DNA of 43,929 nt from Prochlorococcus sp. AG-363-P06 (GCA_003280025.1 QCGD01000013.1:1-43929); one strand, 5' to 3'. Positions 34,718 to 42,458 are shown, counted from the first letter of the stretch. Notes: generated by a model not told the origin, from the letters alone. Translations and numbers: made by a program.

Positions 34718-34891
34718 ATGAGTTGCGGAAATCCTATTAAACATAAGATCCAAAATGCTTTTAATTTTTTTATTCAAGCAATTTCATTTGAAAGAAAATT
34801 AAGTGATGACCAAATGGAATGTATGCAGTTTGGAATTTGTGATTATGCTCCAAAACAAATAGAAGAAATACCTTTTTTCATTACTAAATAG
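34718..34891 (+). CDS. 57-residue 'CMQFGICDYAP' microprotein
   Basis: ATG 34718 with GGAGG seven bases before it. The longer in-frame TTG start (34682) lacks a site and abuts the previous stop. Product starts MSCGNPIKHKIQNAFNFFIQ and carries DDQMECMQFGICDYAPKQIE. It shares the M-E-C-x-Q-F-G-I-x-D-Y-A-P block with the frameshifted gene at 33327-33583. It lacks the longer YFFDYSHFLLTLKR-type front half, so it is a short form of the family. Confidence 0.6.
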   Translation: MSCGNPIKHKIQNAFNFFIQAISFERKLSDDQMECMQFGICDYAPKQIEEIPFFITK

Positions 34892-34996
34892 ATTACTCAA
34901 GGCAAAAGCATTTAGACAGTTAACAAATTAAGCCCCCTATTCGAAATTTGAGAATAGTTCAAGATTAATAAAACATTTCCATGACTGATACTGACT

Positions 34997-35040
34997 AAAG
35001 GTCCGAACCGGCGACCTACTGCCTTCAGTTAAATAGGTTA
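34997..35040 (-). other. tRNA-like 3'-half fragment
   Basis: On the minus strand, AACTGAAGGCAGTAGG then TCGCCGGTTCGGACC resembles an anticodon-arm to T-loop segment (GCCGG stem, TTCGGAC loop). The 3' half of the T stem and the acceptor are absent, and the anticodon stem does not pair. Not a working tRNA; perhaps an integration scar. Confidence 0.4.
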
Positions 35041-35056
35041 TGAAATGATAGTTTTT

Positions 35057-35100
35057 TTGACATTCGATCTAAAATAGAGTTATAAAACTCTTATTTTTTT
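35057..35100 (+). promoter_or_regulatory. Best-preserved recurrent promoter/terminator element
   Basis: TTGACA (35057-35062), an 18-base spacer containing TTCGATCTAAAATAGAG, TATAAA (35081-35086). The -10 overlaps a perfect stem AGAGTT/AACTCT (35076-35081 and 35086-35091) with loop ATAA, then a T-run ending at the ATG. Confidence 0.65.
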
Positions 35101-35226
35101 ATGTCCTCTTCAATGAAAGATTTCTTGGATAAATTTTTTGATTTATGTAGAGAATATCAAGAAGAAATCCCTCCTCAAAAAATGGCAGAAATTTTAAGGG
35201 ATTATGCTGATAGATTAGATGGTTGA
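35101..35226 (+). CDS. 41-residue acidic helical microprotein
   Basis: ATG to TGA. MSSSMKDFLDKFFDLCREYQ then EEIPPQKMAEILRDYADRL: two amphipathic helices around a Pro pair, one Cys. The start follows the promoter element immediately, with no ribosome site. No family recognised. Confidence 0.55.
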   Translation: MSSSMKDFLDKFFDLCREYQEEIPPQKMAEILRDYADRLDG

Positions 35227-35292
35227 GGATTCTGAGCATCTTGAATAAGATAGTGGAGCATATTGAAAGTCTAGAAAGAGAGCGAGGATTGC

Positions 35293-35555
35293 TTAATCAC
35301 CAAACCGATGATGCTTTCGAACTGCTTGGTGAACATCCCATCTACAGTGCATACCTTCTGGGAATATAACTAGGTCACCTGCACCAAACATTACAGGTTG
35401 TCCTCCCTTAGGAGTTACCGTCACTTCTCCCTCAATCAATAAACAAGTCTCTTTATTGTCATAAGTCCAGTCAAAAGAAGCCAGTTTTTAATTCCTACTT
35501 CCTCAACTGTACTTTCTGGACAAGCTTTATTGATAGATGGATCAGTTAATTTGAT
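35293..35555 (-). pseudogene. Broken cupin gene (DUF861-like)
   Basis: One minus-strand frame reads KLTDPSINKACPESTVEEVG then IKNW. After a frame change the next reads FDWTYDNKETCLLIEGEVTV, then FGAGDLVIFPEGMHCRWDV and AVRKHHRFGD to TAA. Together this is a cyanobacterial DUF861-type cupin (about 90 residues). It lacks the short 'IWxCEPS'-like linker after KNW and has no start codon (ATC at 35555 preceded in frame by TAA). Its 5' end overlaps the ABC ATPase stop. Likely decayed, although a sequencing error could explain the frame change alone. Confidence 0.6.
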
Positions 35556-36282
35556 TTAGAAACTTTCTACTCCTTTCATGGCTTGCATTTGAAAAGAAAA
35601 CTTCTGGAGAAGAGATTTCTAAAATCTTTCCTGAATCAATAAATAAAACCTGATCACTTACTTCCATAGCAAATTTAATTTCATGTGTTACCACAATCAT
35701 AGTCATACCTTGATCAGCAAGCCTTCTCATTGCATCAAGTACTTCATTAATACGCTCTGGATCCAATGCGCTAGTAGGTTCATCAAATAATAATAATTCA
35801 GGTTTTAAGGCTAAAGATCTTGCAATAGCAACTCTTTGTTGCTCTCCACCACTAAGTTGACCAGGGTACTTTTTCGCATGAGACTCTATTCCCATTTGAC
35901 AAAGTAGCTTCATCCCATACTCTTCTGCTTCTTTTTTATTACGTTTTTGAACCTGGATCGGAGCAAGTGTTATATTTTCTAAAATTGATAAATGGGGAAA
36001 CAAATTAAATTGCTGGAAAACCATACCAACTCTACGTCTAATTCTTTGAATTTTTCTTTCGTCTGAATCTGCGCTAATTTTTATACCTAAAACATTTAAT
36101 TCACCTTCATCAAAAGTTTCAAGACCATTAATGGTCCTAATCAGTGTACTTTTACCTGATCCCGATGGACCCATAACTACGAGAACTTTACCTTGATCTA
36201 GGGTAAATGAAACTTTATTAAGAGCAAGAATACCTTTGGCATATGATTTAGTAAGATTTTTAGCGGTAAGTATTGGCTTCAT
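35542..36282 (-). CDS. Amino-acid ABC transporter, ATP-binding subunit
   Basis: A 246-residue ATPase of the polar amino-acid uptake family (GlnQ/AapP type). It has Walker A GPSGSGKST, a Q-loop in VGMVFQQFNLFPHL, signature LSGGEQQRVAIARSL, Walker B LLLFDEPTSALDP and the switch His in VVTHEIKFAM. It powers import by dimerising on the two permeases. Last of four genes in the operon. It starts 10 bases after the upstream permease and its stop lies inside the broken cupin. Confidence 0.95.
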   Translation of the reverse strand: MKPILTAKNLTKSYAKGILALNKVSFTLDQGKVLVVMGPSGSGKSTLIRTINGLETFDEGELNVLGIKISADSDERKIQRIRRRVGMVFQQFNLFPHLSILENITLAPIQVQKRNKKEAEEYGMKLLCQMGIESHAKKYPGQLSGGEQQRVAIARSLALKPELLLFDEPTSALDPERINEVLDAMRRLADQGMTMIVVTHEIKFAMEVSDQVLFIDSGKILEISSPEVFFSNASHERSRKFLNQIN

Positions 36283-36292
36283 AGATATAAAA

Positions 36293-37324
36293 TTAATATC
36301 CTTTGTTAATTGTCATTTTTTGCTCTAGTTTTTTTGAAACAAATGCCATAATTGTGCAAAATAGCCAGTAAACCGACGCTAACCATATATATACTTCAAT
36401 ATATTGTCCTATGTATTCTGGATTGGCAAGAATACTCCTACTTACCCCAAGTAATTCCATCAACCCTAAGATAGACATTAAAGATGTATTTTGAAAAAGC
36501 CCAATTAAATGGTTTGTAATAGCTGGCAAGGCAACTCTTAAGGCTTGAGGAATAAGTATGAAAATATTGATTTGATATTTGTTTAAACCAAGACTTTTAG
36601 CAGCTTCTATTTGATTATTAGGTATTGACTGTAATCCCCCGCGAATATCTTCAGCTATATATGCTGAGACAAAAAACGTAAATGCTATTATAGCCCTCCA
36701 GACACGATCTATTTCTAAACCGACAGGTAGAAATAAAGGTATTAACAATTGTCCAAAAAAAAGTACGGCGATAAGAGGAACAGCTCTCATTACATCGATA
36801 TAAAAAGAACATAATTTCTGAATTAAAAATATTGAACTTCTTCTGCAAAGAGCTAATAATATACCAATTGGCAAAGAGAAAAGAATACTACAAGAAGTTA
36901 TAAGAATTGTTAGCGTTAATCCACCCCAATGACGGGTCATTACAGGATTTAAGCCCAAACCACCATTTAGCAAATAAATTCCTAATGGTACTGTTCCAAT
37001 CCATCCAAAAATTAAATTTTTACGAAGCCAATTCCATTTGGGCCCATAAACTGTAATAAATGTAATAGATAAAAGACTGAAGAACCAAAGAGTAGGTCTC
37101 CATTGCTGATCGATTGGGAAGCTCCCAAATGCATATAAATTAAGATTTGATGTTACAACCTTCCAATTTGAATTTATAAAAATCCAAGTTAAAAGATTGA
37201 AAATTAATGAAATTAAAATCACAAAAAAAATAAAATTGCAGAAATTATATTTTGATTTTGATAATAAAAATTTTTTAAGTTTTTGAAATGAATTTGTATT
37301 TAAATTTGGATTTATATTATTCAT
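36293..37324 (-). CDS. Amino-acid ABC transporter, permease subunit (AapM-like)
   Basis: A 343-residue inner-membrane permease. Extra N-terminal membrane segments, then the His/Glu/Gln-type permease core with the ATPase-contact loop AAKSLGLNKYQINIFILIPQ and the ending LMSILGLMELLGVSRSILAN. The long N-terminus resembles the AapM type of general amino-acid permeases. Third gene of the operon, 7 bases after the preceding permease. It pairs with the other permease as a heterodimer. Confidence 0.9.
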   Translation of the reverse strand: MNNINPNLNTNSFQKLKKFLLSKSKYNFCNFIFFVILISLIFNLLTWIFINSNWKVVTSNLNLYAFGSFPIDQQWRPTLWFFSLLSITFITVYGPKWNWLRKNLIFGWIGTVPLGIYLLNGGLGLNPVMTRHWGGLTLTILITSCSILFSLPIGILLALCRRSSIFLIQKLCSFYIDVMRAVPLIAVLFFGQLLIPLFLPVGLEIDRVWRAIIAFTFFVSAYIAEDIRGGLQSIPNNQIEAAKSLGLNKYQINIFILIPQALRVALPAITNHLIGLFQNTSLMSILGLMELLGVSRSILANPEYIGQYIEVYIWLASVYWLFCTIMAFVSKKLEQKMTINKGY

Positions 37325-37331
37325 TAATAAT

Positions 37332-38225
37332 TCATATCCCTGATTTCATTATTGATTTATCAATGATTCCCATTACTTTTGTTATTAATAAATTAAGGAT
37401 TAAAAAACTACAAAGTAAAATTATAAAGCACTCTACAGCTCTTCCTGTTTGGTTTATTATCGTGTCATTTATTGCATAAATATCTGAATACCCTATAGCT
37501 ATTGCGAGTGTACTATTTTTTGCAAGATTTAGATATTGACTAGTAAGTCCTGGAATAAAGGCTGGTAATGCTTGCGGTATTATTATTTTAAAAAATCCTT
37601 GTTTTTCAGAAATACCTAAACTTCGAAAAGCTTCCCATTGACCTAGAGGGACAGACTGAATCCCACCTCGAATTACTTCTGCAATAAACGCGCTTGAGAA
37701 TATGCTTAAACCAAATAATAATGCTGAAAACTCGGGAGATAAATTAAGTCCAAATAACTCTATCCCTTTATTAGAAATATTAAATATATTACTTATACTC
37801 AAAAAAGAATTATTTCTCATATTCAAAAATCCAACAAAATACCAACACATAAGTTGAATTAAAAGTGGAGTCTGTCTAATAACTGTAATGTATCCAGCCG
37901 TAATAATACTAAAAAATGAATTTTTTCCTACTCTCAAAAAACCTATTAACGTTCCAATACAAGTTGCTAAAACAAGAGATGAAATAATAACTTTCAAGCT
38001 ATTCATCCATCCAATAAAAAGAGCCCATGCATAACTGTCCGATGGACTATAGGGCAAGGGATGTTCTGCCAAAGAAAAGCTTGCCGGCTTTGTTAACCAA
38101 TTAAAATTGAATCCTAAGCCGGTTCTTGCAAGATTTATAATTAAATTATTAATTAATATTCCTAAAAAACCAAGAAAGGCAAACACCAAAAGTATCTGAA
38201 AAAATTTTTTTTTATTTTTACTCAT
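37332..38225 (-). CDS. Amino-acid ABC transporter, permease subunit (AapQ-like)
   Basis: A 297-residue permease with about six to eight membrane helices. Contact loop EAFRSLGISEKQGFFKIIIP and the segment VIRQTPLLIQLMCWYFVG are typical of polar amino-acid permeases. The intervening variable loop (about 140-165) is longer than in minimal permeases, as in AapQ/NatG types. Second gene of the operon, 17 bases after the binding protein. Confidence 0.9.
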   Translation of the reverse strand: MSKNKKKFFQILLVFAFLGFLGILINNLIINLARTGLGFNFNWLTKPASFSLAEHPLPYSPSDSYAWALFIGWMNSLKVIISSLVLATCIGTLIGFLRVGKNSFFSIITAGYITVIRQTPLLIQLMCWYFVGFLNMRNNSFLSISNIFNISNKGIELFGLNLSPEFSALLFGLSIFSSAFIAEVIRGGIQSVPLGQWEAFRSLGISEKQGFFKIIIPQALPAFIPGLTSQYLNLAKNSTLAIAIGYSDIYAINDTIINQTGRAVECFIILLCSFLILNLLITKVMGIIDKSIMKSGI

Positions 38226-38242
38226 TCCTCAATATTTTGCAA

Positions 38243-39292
38243 TTAATTAAATGGTGGAGAGATATGTAAACCACCTTTACTATAAATTTCATTCAATCCT
38301 CTTGGAATAGGGACATCACTATCTCTCCCAAGATTTCTATCATATATTTCACCATAATTTCCAGTAGCTTTTATAACATTAACTACGAAGTTATTGCTTA
38401 ATCCGATTTTTTCTCCTAAGCCTCCATCAACTCCAAGAAATCTTCTTAATGATTTTAATTGTGGATTATTTGTAGCTAGCTGAACCTTATCAGCAATATT
38501 TGATTGGGTTATACCTTGCTCTTCAGCAGCAATTAAAGCAAAAACTGTCCATCTCATAGCATCTGCAAGTTTCTGTTCAGACCCATCTGATGCGGGTGCT
38601 AAAGGCTCCTTACTTAAAACATCATCAAGAATAATATGATCTTTTGAATTCTTAAAACCTGATCTAGCTGCTGCCAATTGAGATCGATCAGAGGTCATCG
38701 CTTGACATCGACCTTGTAGATATCCTGCGACTACCTGATTAAGATCTTGATATTTAATTGGGGTGTAAGGAAGCGAGAGACTTTCAAAAGTGTCATTAAT
38801 ATTTTGCTCAGTAGTTGTTCCTGAACCTACACATATAGACTTATTTGCAAGTTCTTGAATACTTTCAATACCGCTATTCTTTTTAACCATTAATCCTTGC
38901 CCATCATGAAAAACTACAGGAGCGAAAGTTAAACCATTTCCTCCAAAAGAATCTCTACTAAGAGTTAAAGTAGTGTTCCTTGACAACAAATCAATATCTC
39001 CTGTTTTAATAGCTAAAAATCTTTCAGCAGCGGTCAGGGGTCTAAACTGAACTTTTTCTGAATCTCCTATTATTGCGGCAGCAAAGGCTTTACATATATC
39101 TACATCTAATCCTTTATAACTACCGTCTCTTTCAATAAAGCTAAAACCTGGAATTTTTCCGCTTACTCCGCAAATTAATTCATCTCTTTTTTGTATTAGG
39201 GATAGCCTAGAAATATTCTTGTTTTGATTACTAGCACAACTAGTTAAAAGCAAACCAAAAGCGGCAATTCCAAAGAAAAATCTATTTATCAT
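38243..39292 (-). CDS. Amino-acid ABC transporter, substrate-binding lipoprotein (AapJ-like)
   Basis: I prefer ATG 39292 over the upstream ATG 39343, because it places a proper lipoprotein signal at the N-terminus (MINRFFFGIAAFGLLLTSCA, lipobox LTSC). The mature protein (about 330 residues) is a type II solute-binding protein: GVSGKIPGFSFIERDGSYKG, LDVDICKAFAAAI and a hinge region with SICVGSGTTTEQN. Length matches the AapJ/NatF family of broad amino-acid binders. Substrate range is not readable. First gene of the operon. Confidence 0.9.
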   Translation of the reverse strand: MINRFFFGIAAFGLLLTSCASNQNKNISRLSLIQKRDELICGVSGKIPGFSFIERDGSYKGLDVDICKAFAAAIIGDSEKVQFRPLTAAERFLAIKTGDIDLLSRNTTLTLSRDSFGGNGLTFAPVVFHDGQGLMVKKNSGIESIQELANKSICVGSGTTTEQNINDTFESLSLPYTPIKYQDLNQVVAGYLQGRCQAMTSDRSQLAAARSGFKNSKDHIILDDVLSKEPLAPASDGSEQKLADAMRWTVFALIAAEEQGITQSNIADKVQLATNNPQLKSLRRFLGVDGGLGEKIGLSNNFVVNVIKATGNYGEIYDRNLGRDSDVPIPRGLNEIYSKGGLHISPPFN

Positions 39293-39381
39293 ATTTTTTA
39301 ATAAATTAACTATAAATTTTCTTAATTTTAATGCGCATGTCAATTAATAAACAAAATTTAGATATTCTCACTTATACCTAA

Positions 39382-39558
39382 TCATATTTTCATTGGTTTA
39401 TTAGTCGCACATAATTTTTCCCAACATTCTTTACTAGCAATGCAATGTTCATAAGATGGATTACGTTTCCTATAAACACTTATTGCCATGTAAGTTGGAA
39501 ATCCTGATTCACTGAAATACCAAATGGTTTTTGTTTCTTCATCAATAATTCTTTTCAT
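39382..39558 (-). CDS. 58-residue hypothetical protein with three Cys
   Basis: ATG 39558 to TGA. MKRIIDEETKTIWYFSESGF, then SYEHCIASKECWEKLCATN. The front reads as a small beta unit and the back as a Cys-rich helix (C-x5-C-x4-C). No signal peptide. Function unknown. On the same strand as the transporter operon and upstream of it, about 40 bases before the longer start of the binding protein. Confidence 0.5.
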   Translation of the reverse strand: MKRIIDEETKTIWYFSESGFPTYMAISVYRKRNPSYEHCIASKECWEKLCATNKPMKI

Positions 39559-39634
39559 GATTAAAAGGCATTGTTATTAATTTAAGCACTATGTCGTATC
39601 GGGGGTGGGTGCCGAATTAAGTAAAGGTATGTGC

Positions 39635-39904
39635 CTAGTTTTTCTCCTTTTCTCTTAATTCTGGAAAGCAATTAGCAATATGGATTAACTCATAGACCTC
39701 TGTACTATCATATTTTTTATTTGGCACTCCACTTCCTAATTCTATACCCTTAGATTTCATTTTCTCCAATATTAATTCTTGCCTTTCTTGGCTTGTCATT
39801 GCTTTGTATTTTTTTCTTTTTTCTTCCTTATTCAAAATTAATAACGCTAAAACTATAGTACAAATACTAAAAATTAAACTCCAATTCTGAGATTTAATTT
39901 TCAA
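39635..39904 (-). CDS. Small membrane-anchored hypothetical protein
   Basis: An 89-residue protein: N-terminal anchor (WSLIFSICTIVLALLILN), a strongly charged helical linker (KEEKRKKYKAMTSQERQELI) and a polar tail with one Cys (IANCFPELREKEKN). The linker resembles a coiled coil. No family recognised. Between hli and the 39382 gene on the same strand. Confidence 0.5.
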   Translation of the reverse strand: MKIKSQNWSLIFSICTIVLALLILNKEEKRKKYKAMTSQERQELILEKMKSKGIELGSGVPNKKYDSTEVYELIHIANCFPELREKEKN

Positions 39905-39968
39905 TTTAGAAATACTCCTTATATATCTTGAGTAATCTTATATAAATTATCAACAATATTAGTACTAT

Positions 39969-40034
39969 TTAAACGCCAGCAAGAACTGTATTTGTGTGAT
40001 TATGCCAAAGCTCCTTAAAAAATTCTATATTCAT
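39969..40034 (-). CDS. 21-residue peptide directly coupled to hli
   Basis: ATG 40034 follows the hli TAA with no gap (TAAATG). MNIEFFKELWHNHTNTVLAG plus V, then TAA. Reinitiation after hli is likely. Whether it makes a stable peptide is unknown. It may assist Hli or be a decayed tail. Confidence 0.4.
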   Translation of the reverse strand: MNIEFFKELWHNHTNTVLAGV

Positions 40035-40292
40035 TTAAAGAATTGGATATGCTATCCAACCAAATAAGGTGTAATTAATAATGACAGCCATAAATCCAAT
40101 CATGGCAAGCCGACCATTAGTCCTTTCTGCAATAAACCAATAGCTATCTGGCCATTCAAAATTTTCTCCCATATTGGATATTTGACCTTCTGAAATTGGA
40201 GTCTTTTTAGGAGTATTTCCCTGATCAAGATAATAATTACTATCTGGGTAAAAGCTTTCGCTTGACATATTTTCTGATTTAAAATCAACCAT
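40035..40292 (-). CDS. hli: High-light-inducible protein (Hli)
   Basis: An 85-residue single-helix chlorophyll a/b-binding-like protein. The C-terminal helix carries the signature FIAERTNGRLAMIGFMAVII with the ExxNGRxAMIGF chlorophyll-binding motif. The polar N-terminal extension (about 45 residues) is longer than in the shortest Prochlorococcus Hli forms. Such proteins sit in thylakoids, bind chlorophyll and carotenoid, and protect photosystems under high light or nutrient stress. Multiple hli copies in genomic islands are typical of high-light Prochlorococcus. Coupled to a 21-residue ORF downstream. Confidence 0.93.
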   Translation of the reverse strand: MVDFKSENMSSESFYPDSNYYLDQGNTPKKTPISEGQISNMGENFEWPDSYWFIAERTNGRLAMIGFMAVIINYTLFGWIAYPIL

Positions 40293-40420
40293 TTTATTAG
40301 AAATTTGATTTTAAATATCCTAAAAAGTATTTATTAATTATGTTGTTTTTAGTTCCTAAAACCACACTATTAAATTAATAACAATAGAAGGACAATATAG
40401 ATGTAAATACAGGAGGTCTT

Positions 40421-40567
40421 ATGAAACTCATTACTCCTTTCACTATCCTCAATAAAAGCTTCCACGAAATAGACTTTATAAGAGCAGCAATGAAAAAAAG
40501 AAATTTAGCATCTGAAAGATTGCATGAAGATTATAGAAAAATACACAAAACTCACCAATTTGCTTAA
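40421..40567 (+). CDS. 48-residue basic microprotein
   Basis: ATG preceded by the strong site AGGAGGTCTT. MKLITPFTILNKSFHEIDFI, then RAAMKKRNLASERLHEDYRK. It is basic and helical in its second half. Its 3' end overlaps the end of the minus-strand membrane microprotein by four bases. No family recognised. Confidence 0.55.
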   Translation: MKLITPFTILNKSFHEIDFIRAAMKKRNLASERLHEDYRKIHKTHQFA

Positions 40568-40704
40568 TTAACTAGGAGGTTTTTTGTCAGGTCGATTATA
40601 GAATTTATCATTTTTCTTTCTTTTTGATCTCTTATAAACCGCAAAAAGCCTAAAAATACTAAAGTAATTAATAAACCCTCTAGGAATAAAGGAACATTAA
40701 TCAT
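40564..40704 (-). CDS. 46-residue membrane microprotein
   Basis: ATG 40704 lies inside the last codons of the upstream microprotein (8-base overlap). One N-terminal helix (VPLFLEGLLITLVFLGFLRF) and a charged tail (IRDQKERKMINSIIDLTK). Translationally coupled with the gene before it, perhaps a two-protein membrane unit. Confidence 0.55.
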   Translation of the reverse strand: MINVPLFLEGLLITLVFLGFLRFIRDQKERKMINSIIDLTKNLLVN

Positions 40705-40840
40705 AGAAGGGAATTAATGGTAAGGCTCTTCTCTTTTCAGCCTCCATATAAAGAAAATACAAAAAATAACCTCTAGTAACTGTTATACAAGCGGTTAGAA
40801 ATGCTACAGCGACACATATAGGGCAATGTGGAAATCCCAT
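40697..40840 (-). CDS. 47-residue MGFPHC membrane microprotein
   Basis: ATG 40840 to TAA. MGFPHCPICVAVAFLTACIT, then VTRGYFLYFLYMEAEKRRAL. The front C-P-I-C next to His suggests a metal or redox site at the start of the membrane helix. The same M-x-F-P-H-C start occurs in the 27-residue 32973 gene. It overlaps the next microprotein. Confidence 0.55.
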   Translation of the reverse strand: MGFPHCPICVAVAFLTACITVTRGYFLYFLYMEAEKRRALPLIPFYD

Positions 40841-41110
40841 ATTTAAAGTTTTTTGTTGATTATATTATTGAGAATCTATTAATATCAATAAGCAGAAATA
40901 CTAAAATGCTTGATGTCACTAGCATCTAGTCACAAATATATACATTAATATAGTGCGATATAAAGGCAAAAAAGATACTTTTAGCGAATTTAAGACGATT
41001 TATCGCCAATTGAAATGTTTTTTACTGTTTATTTACCGATTCTTTTTACAGCAGCCCTTGCCTTCTCAAGAATATCTCTTTTTAAGGGGACAAAGCCTTT
41101 CTAAAAGTTG

Positions 41111-41401
41111 CTACTTGGCTAGTCCTATTTGCTTCAACAATTTCAGGTATGGTAAAGCCCAACTTCCCAAGGTAAGTGAGACTTTCGTATTTGAAGCAGT
41201 TGGAGTTAATAATTTGGAACGAAAAGAAAGCAATCTCTGGATTTGTTTGATAGTTCCTGCTTCTAAGTTATCCAGACGCAATTCTTTGCGAGTAGCTCGG
41301 TCTTTCTTCTGGGGCAAATAGTTCTCCACGAACCACAAAACTTGATCTAATTTTGATTTCTTTGTGGAGACTTTTAATTGCTTGGATGTTTCTAGAAACA
41401 T
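41111..41401 (-). CDS. Basic hypothetical protein
   Basis: A 96-residue, Lys/Leu-rich, helical protein: ETSKQLKVSTKKSKLDQVLW, then FVENYLPQKKDRATRKELRL and EAGTIKQIQRLL. A GGAAAAG ribosome site precedes ATG 41401. A plus-strand frame overlaps most of it, but its composition (Phe/Ser/Cys-rich, no ribosome site) looks like a mirror of this gene. Possibly nucleic-acid binding. The G+C content is slightly higher than its surroundings. Confidence 0.5.
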   Translation of the reverse strand: MFLETSKQLKVSTKKSKLDQVLWFVENYLPQKKDRATRKELRLDNLEAGTIKQIQRLLSFRSKLLTPTASNTKVSLTLGSWALPYLKLLKQIGLAK

Positions 41402-41465
41402 CTTTTCCTTTTCTCGTTATCGCTGAATCAAATTTGCCATCTATTTATTTGATAGCAATAGCAAC

Positions 41466-41588
41466 TCAGTAAATCTTATGTTGAATTAACAATCTAGTAT
41501 CAGGCAATAAATATTCTATAAATTCCGAAATTTGCTCTTTTGTAAAATTTACATTCAAATATATTATTACCTTATTTTGAAAAAGCAC
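41466..41588 (-). CDS. Possible 40-residue protein with GTG start
   Basis: GTG 41588 to TGA. Reads MLFQNKVIIYLNVNFTKEQI, then SEFIEYLLPDTRLLIQHKIY: a strand-helix pattern with sensible composition. A TTG 33 bases on gives a 29-residue variant. On the same strand as the 41111 gene, 64 bases upstream. Weak start, so modest confidence. Confidence 0.35.
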   Translation of the reverse strand: MLFQNKVIIYLNVNFTKEQISEFIEYLLPDTRLLIQHKIY

Positions 41589-41680
41589 TTGCTACAACAT
41601 TCATAATTTATATTTTTCTAATGTAAAAAAAAGAAAAAGTAGTCCTTAGTACGATATAAAAATAATACTTTAGGCAAGAA

Positions 41681-41700
41681 GGGGCTAAAAAAATAGCCCC
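41681..41700. repeat. Strong hairpin GGGGCTA/TAGCCCC
   Basis: A perfect 7-bp inverted repeat around six A. No proper T-run on either side, although TTCTT follows on the minus strand. It may be a weak terminator or an RNA element; the sequence before it (TACGATATAAA) resembles that at 40950. Confidence 0.5.
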
Positions 41701-41816
41701 TCTAGGTGAAACTCTTCCAAAGAAACACCAAGTTTATTTATATGTCATTAAAAGAAAAAAAAACTTTAACTGTTATCTTCTTTAACTTTACTTAACCATA
41801 TTTATTCGAATAAAAA

Positions 41817-41839
41817 AAAGAGAAGTTTAAGTTCTCTTT
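41817..41839. terminator. Probable terminator hairpin
   Basis: AAAGAGAA (41817-41824) pairs with TTCTCTTT (41832-41839) around GTTTAAG. A-rich upstream and T-rich downstream flanks make it usable in both directions. On the minus strand it lies after the 41911 gene. Confidence 0.5.
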
Positions 41840-41910
41840 AAATTTATCTTTTAGCCGAGTGGAAACTATAGAAGAAGCAAGAATAGAATATGACAAATCA
41901 AGCTTCATTT

Positions 41911-42096
41911 TTATTGCTGTTGAAGTTCGTCTTTTCTTTTCTTAAGTCTTTTATATTCTTCATGTAAAGATCCAAGTTGCCAAGCATCTCTAAAACCTCT
42001 TGGACCTTCCAAGAGGAGTCTTACTACTTCAGTTTTATGAGCCTTCATATCCAAAAATTCTTTTTGCCAAGTAGTGTCATCCCATTGAGTGCTCAT
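41911..42096 (-). CDS. 61-residue helical hypothetical protein
   Basis: ATG 42096 to TAA. MSTQWDDTTWQKEFLDMKAH, then a helical KTEVVRLLLEGPRGFRDAWQ and a charged coiled tail (HEEYKRLKKRKDELQQQ). No membrane segment. It looks like a conserved picocyanobacterial microprotein; function unknown. Confidence 0.6.
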   Translation of the reverse strand: MSTQWDDTTWQKEFLDMKAHKTEVVRLLLEGPRGFRDAWQLGSLHEEYKRLKKRKDELQQQ

Positions 42097-42248
42097 ACTT
42101 TGAAATTGCTAAATATATATCAAGACTAATTATTTTCTCACTAAATATCTATTATTCCAGAGTTCTCAGATTGCAATCCCTCAAGATTATTAAGCCGTAC
42201 ACAAAATAATAACAATAATTCCTATTATTAGGAAAAAACAAAATTACA

Positions 42249-42422
42249 ATGAAATCAATTCTTGCGAGTAAAAGAGCAAAAGCAATATTTTGTATTGGTG
42301 CAATAGCTATTGGTATTGGTGCAATTTCAAAAAAGTTTATTAGCTATCCAAATGGAGGTTGCATGAAAGGTTCTCTAGAAATGACTTTAAATAAAGAAAT
42401 AAAAGATATTAGACATATTTAG
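42249..42422 (+). CDS. 57-residue membrane microprotein with GAIAIGIGAI helix
   Basis: ATG to TAG. Basic start MKSILASKRAKA, one Gly/Ile-rich helix (IFCIGAIAIGIGAISKKF), then a polar tail with a second Cys (PNGGCMKGSLEMTL). The helix contains a near-repeat (IGAIAIGIGAI). Function unknown. Confidence 0.5.
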   Translation: MKSILASKRAKAIFCIGAIAIGIGAISKKFISYPNGGCMKGSLEMTLNKEIKDIRHI

Positions 42423-42458
42423 TTTTAATTTCCTTCTGATAAAGGGATGAGAAGGGTT

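Noticed and set aside
35223-35370. Antisense open frame across the broken cupin (about 47 codons)
   Set aside because: It has only a TTG start and no similarity I can see; probably a by-product of cupin coding sequence, though kept in mind.
40953-41321. 122-codon plus-strand frame
   Set aside because: It covers much of the better minus-strand gene 41111-41401. Its product is Phe/Ser/Cys-rich without domain features and has no ribosome site; it reads as the mirror of that gene.
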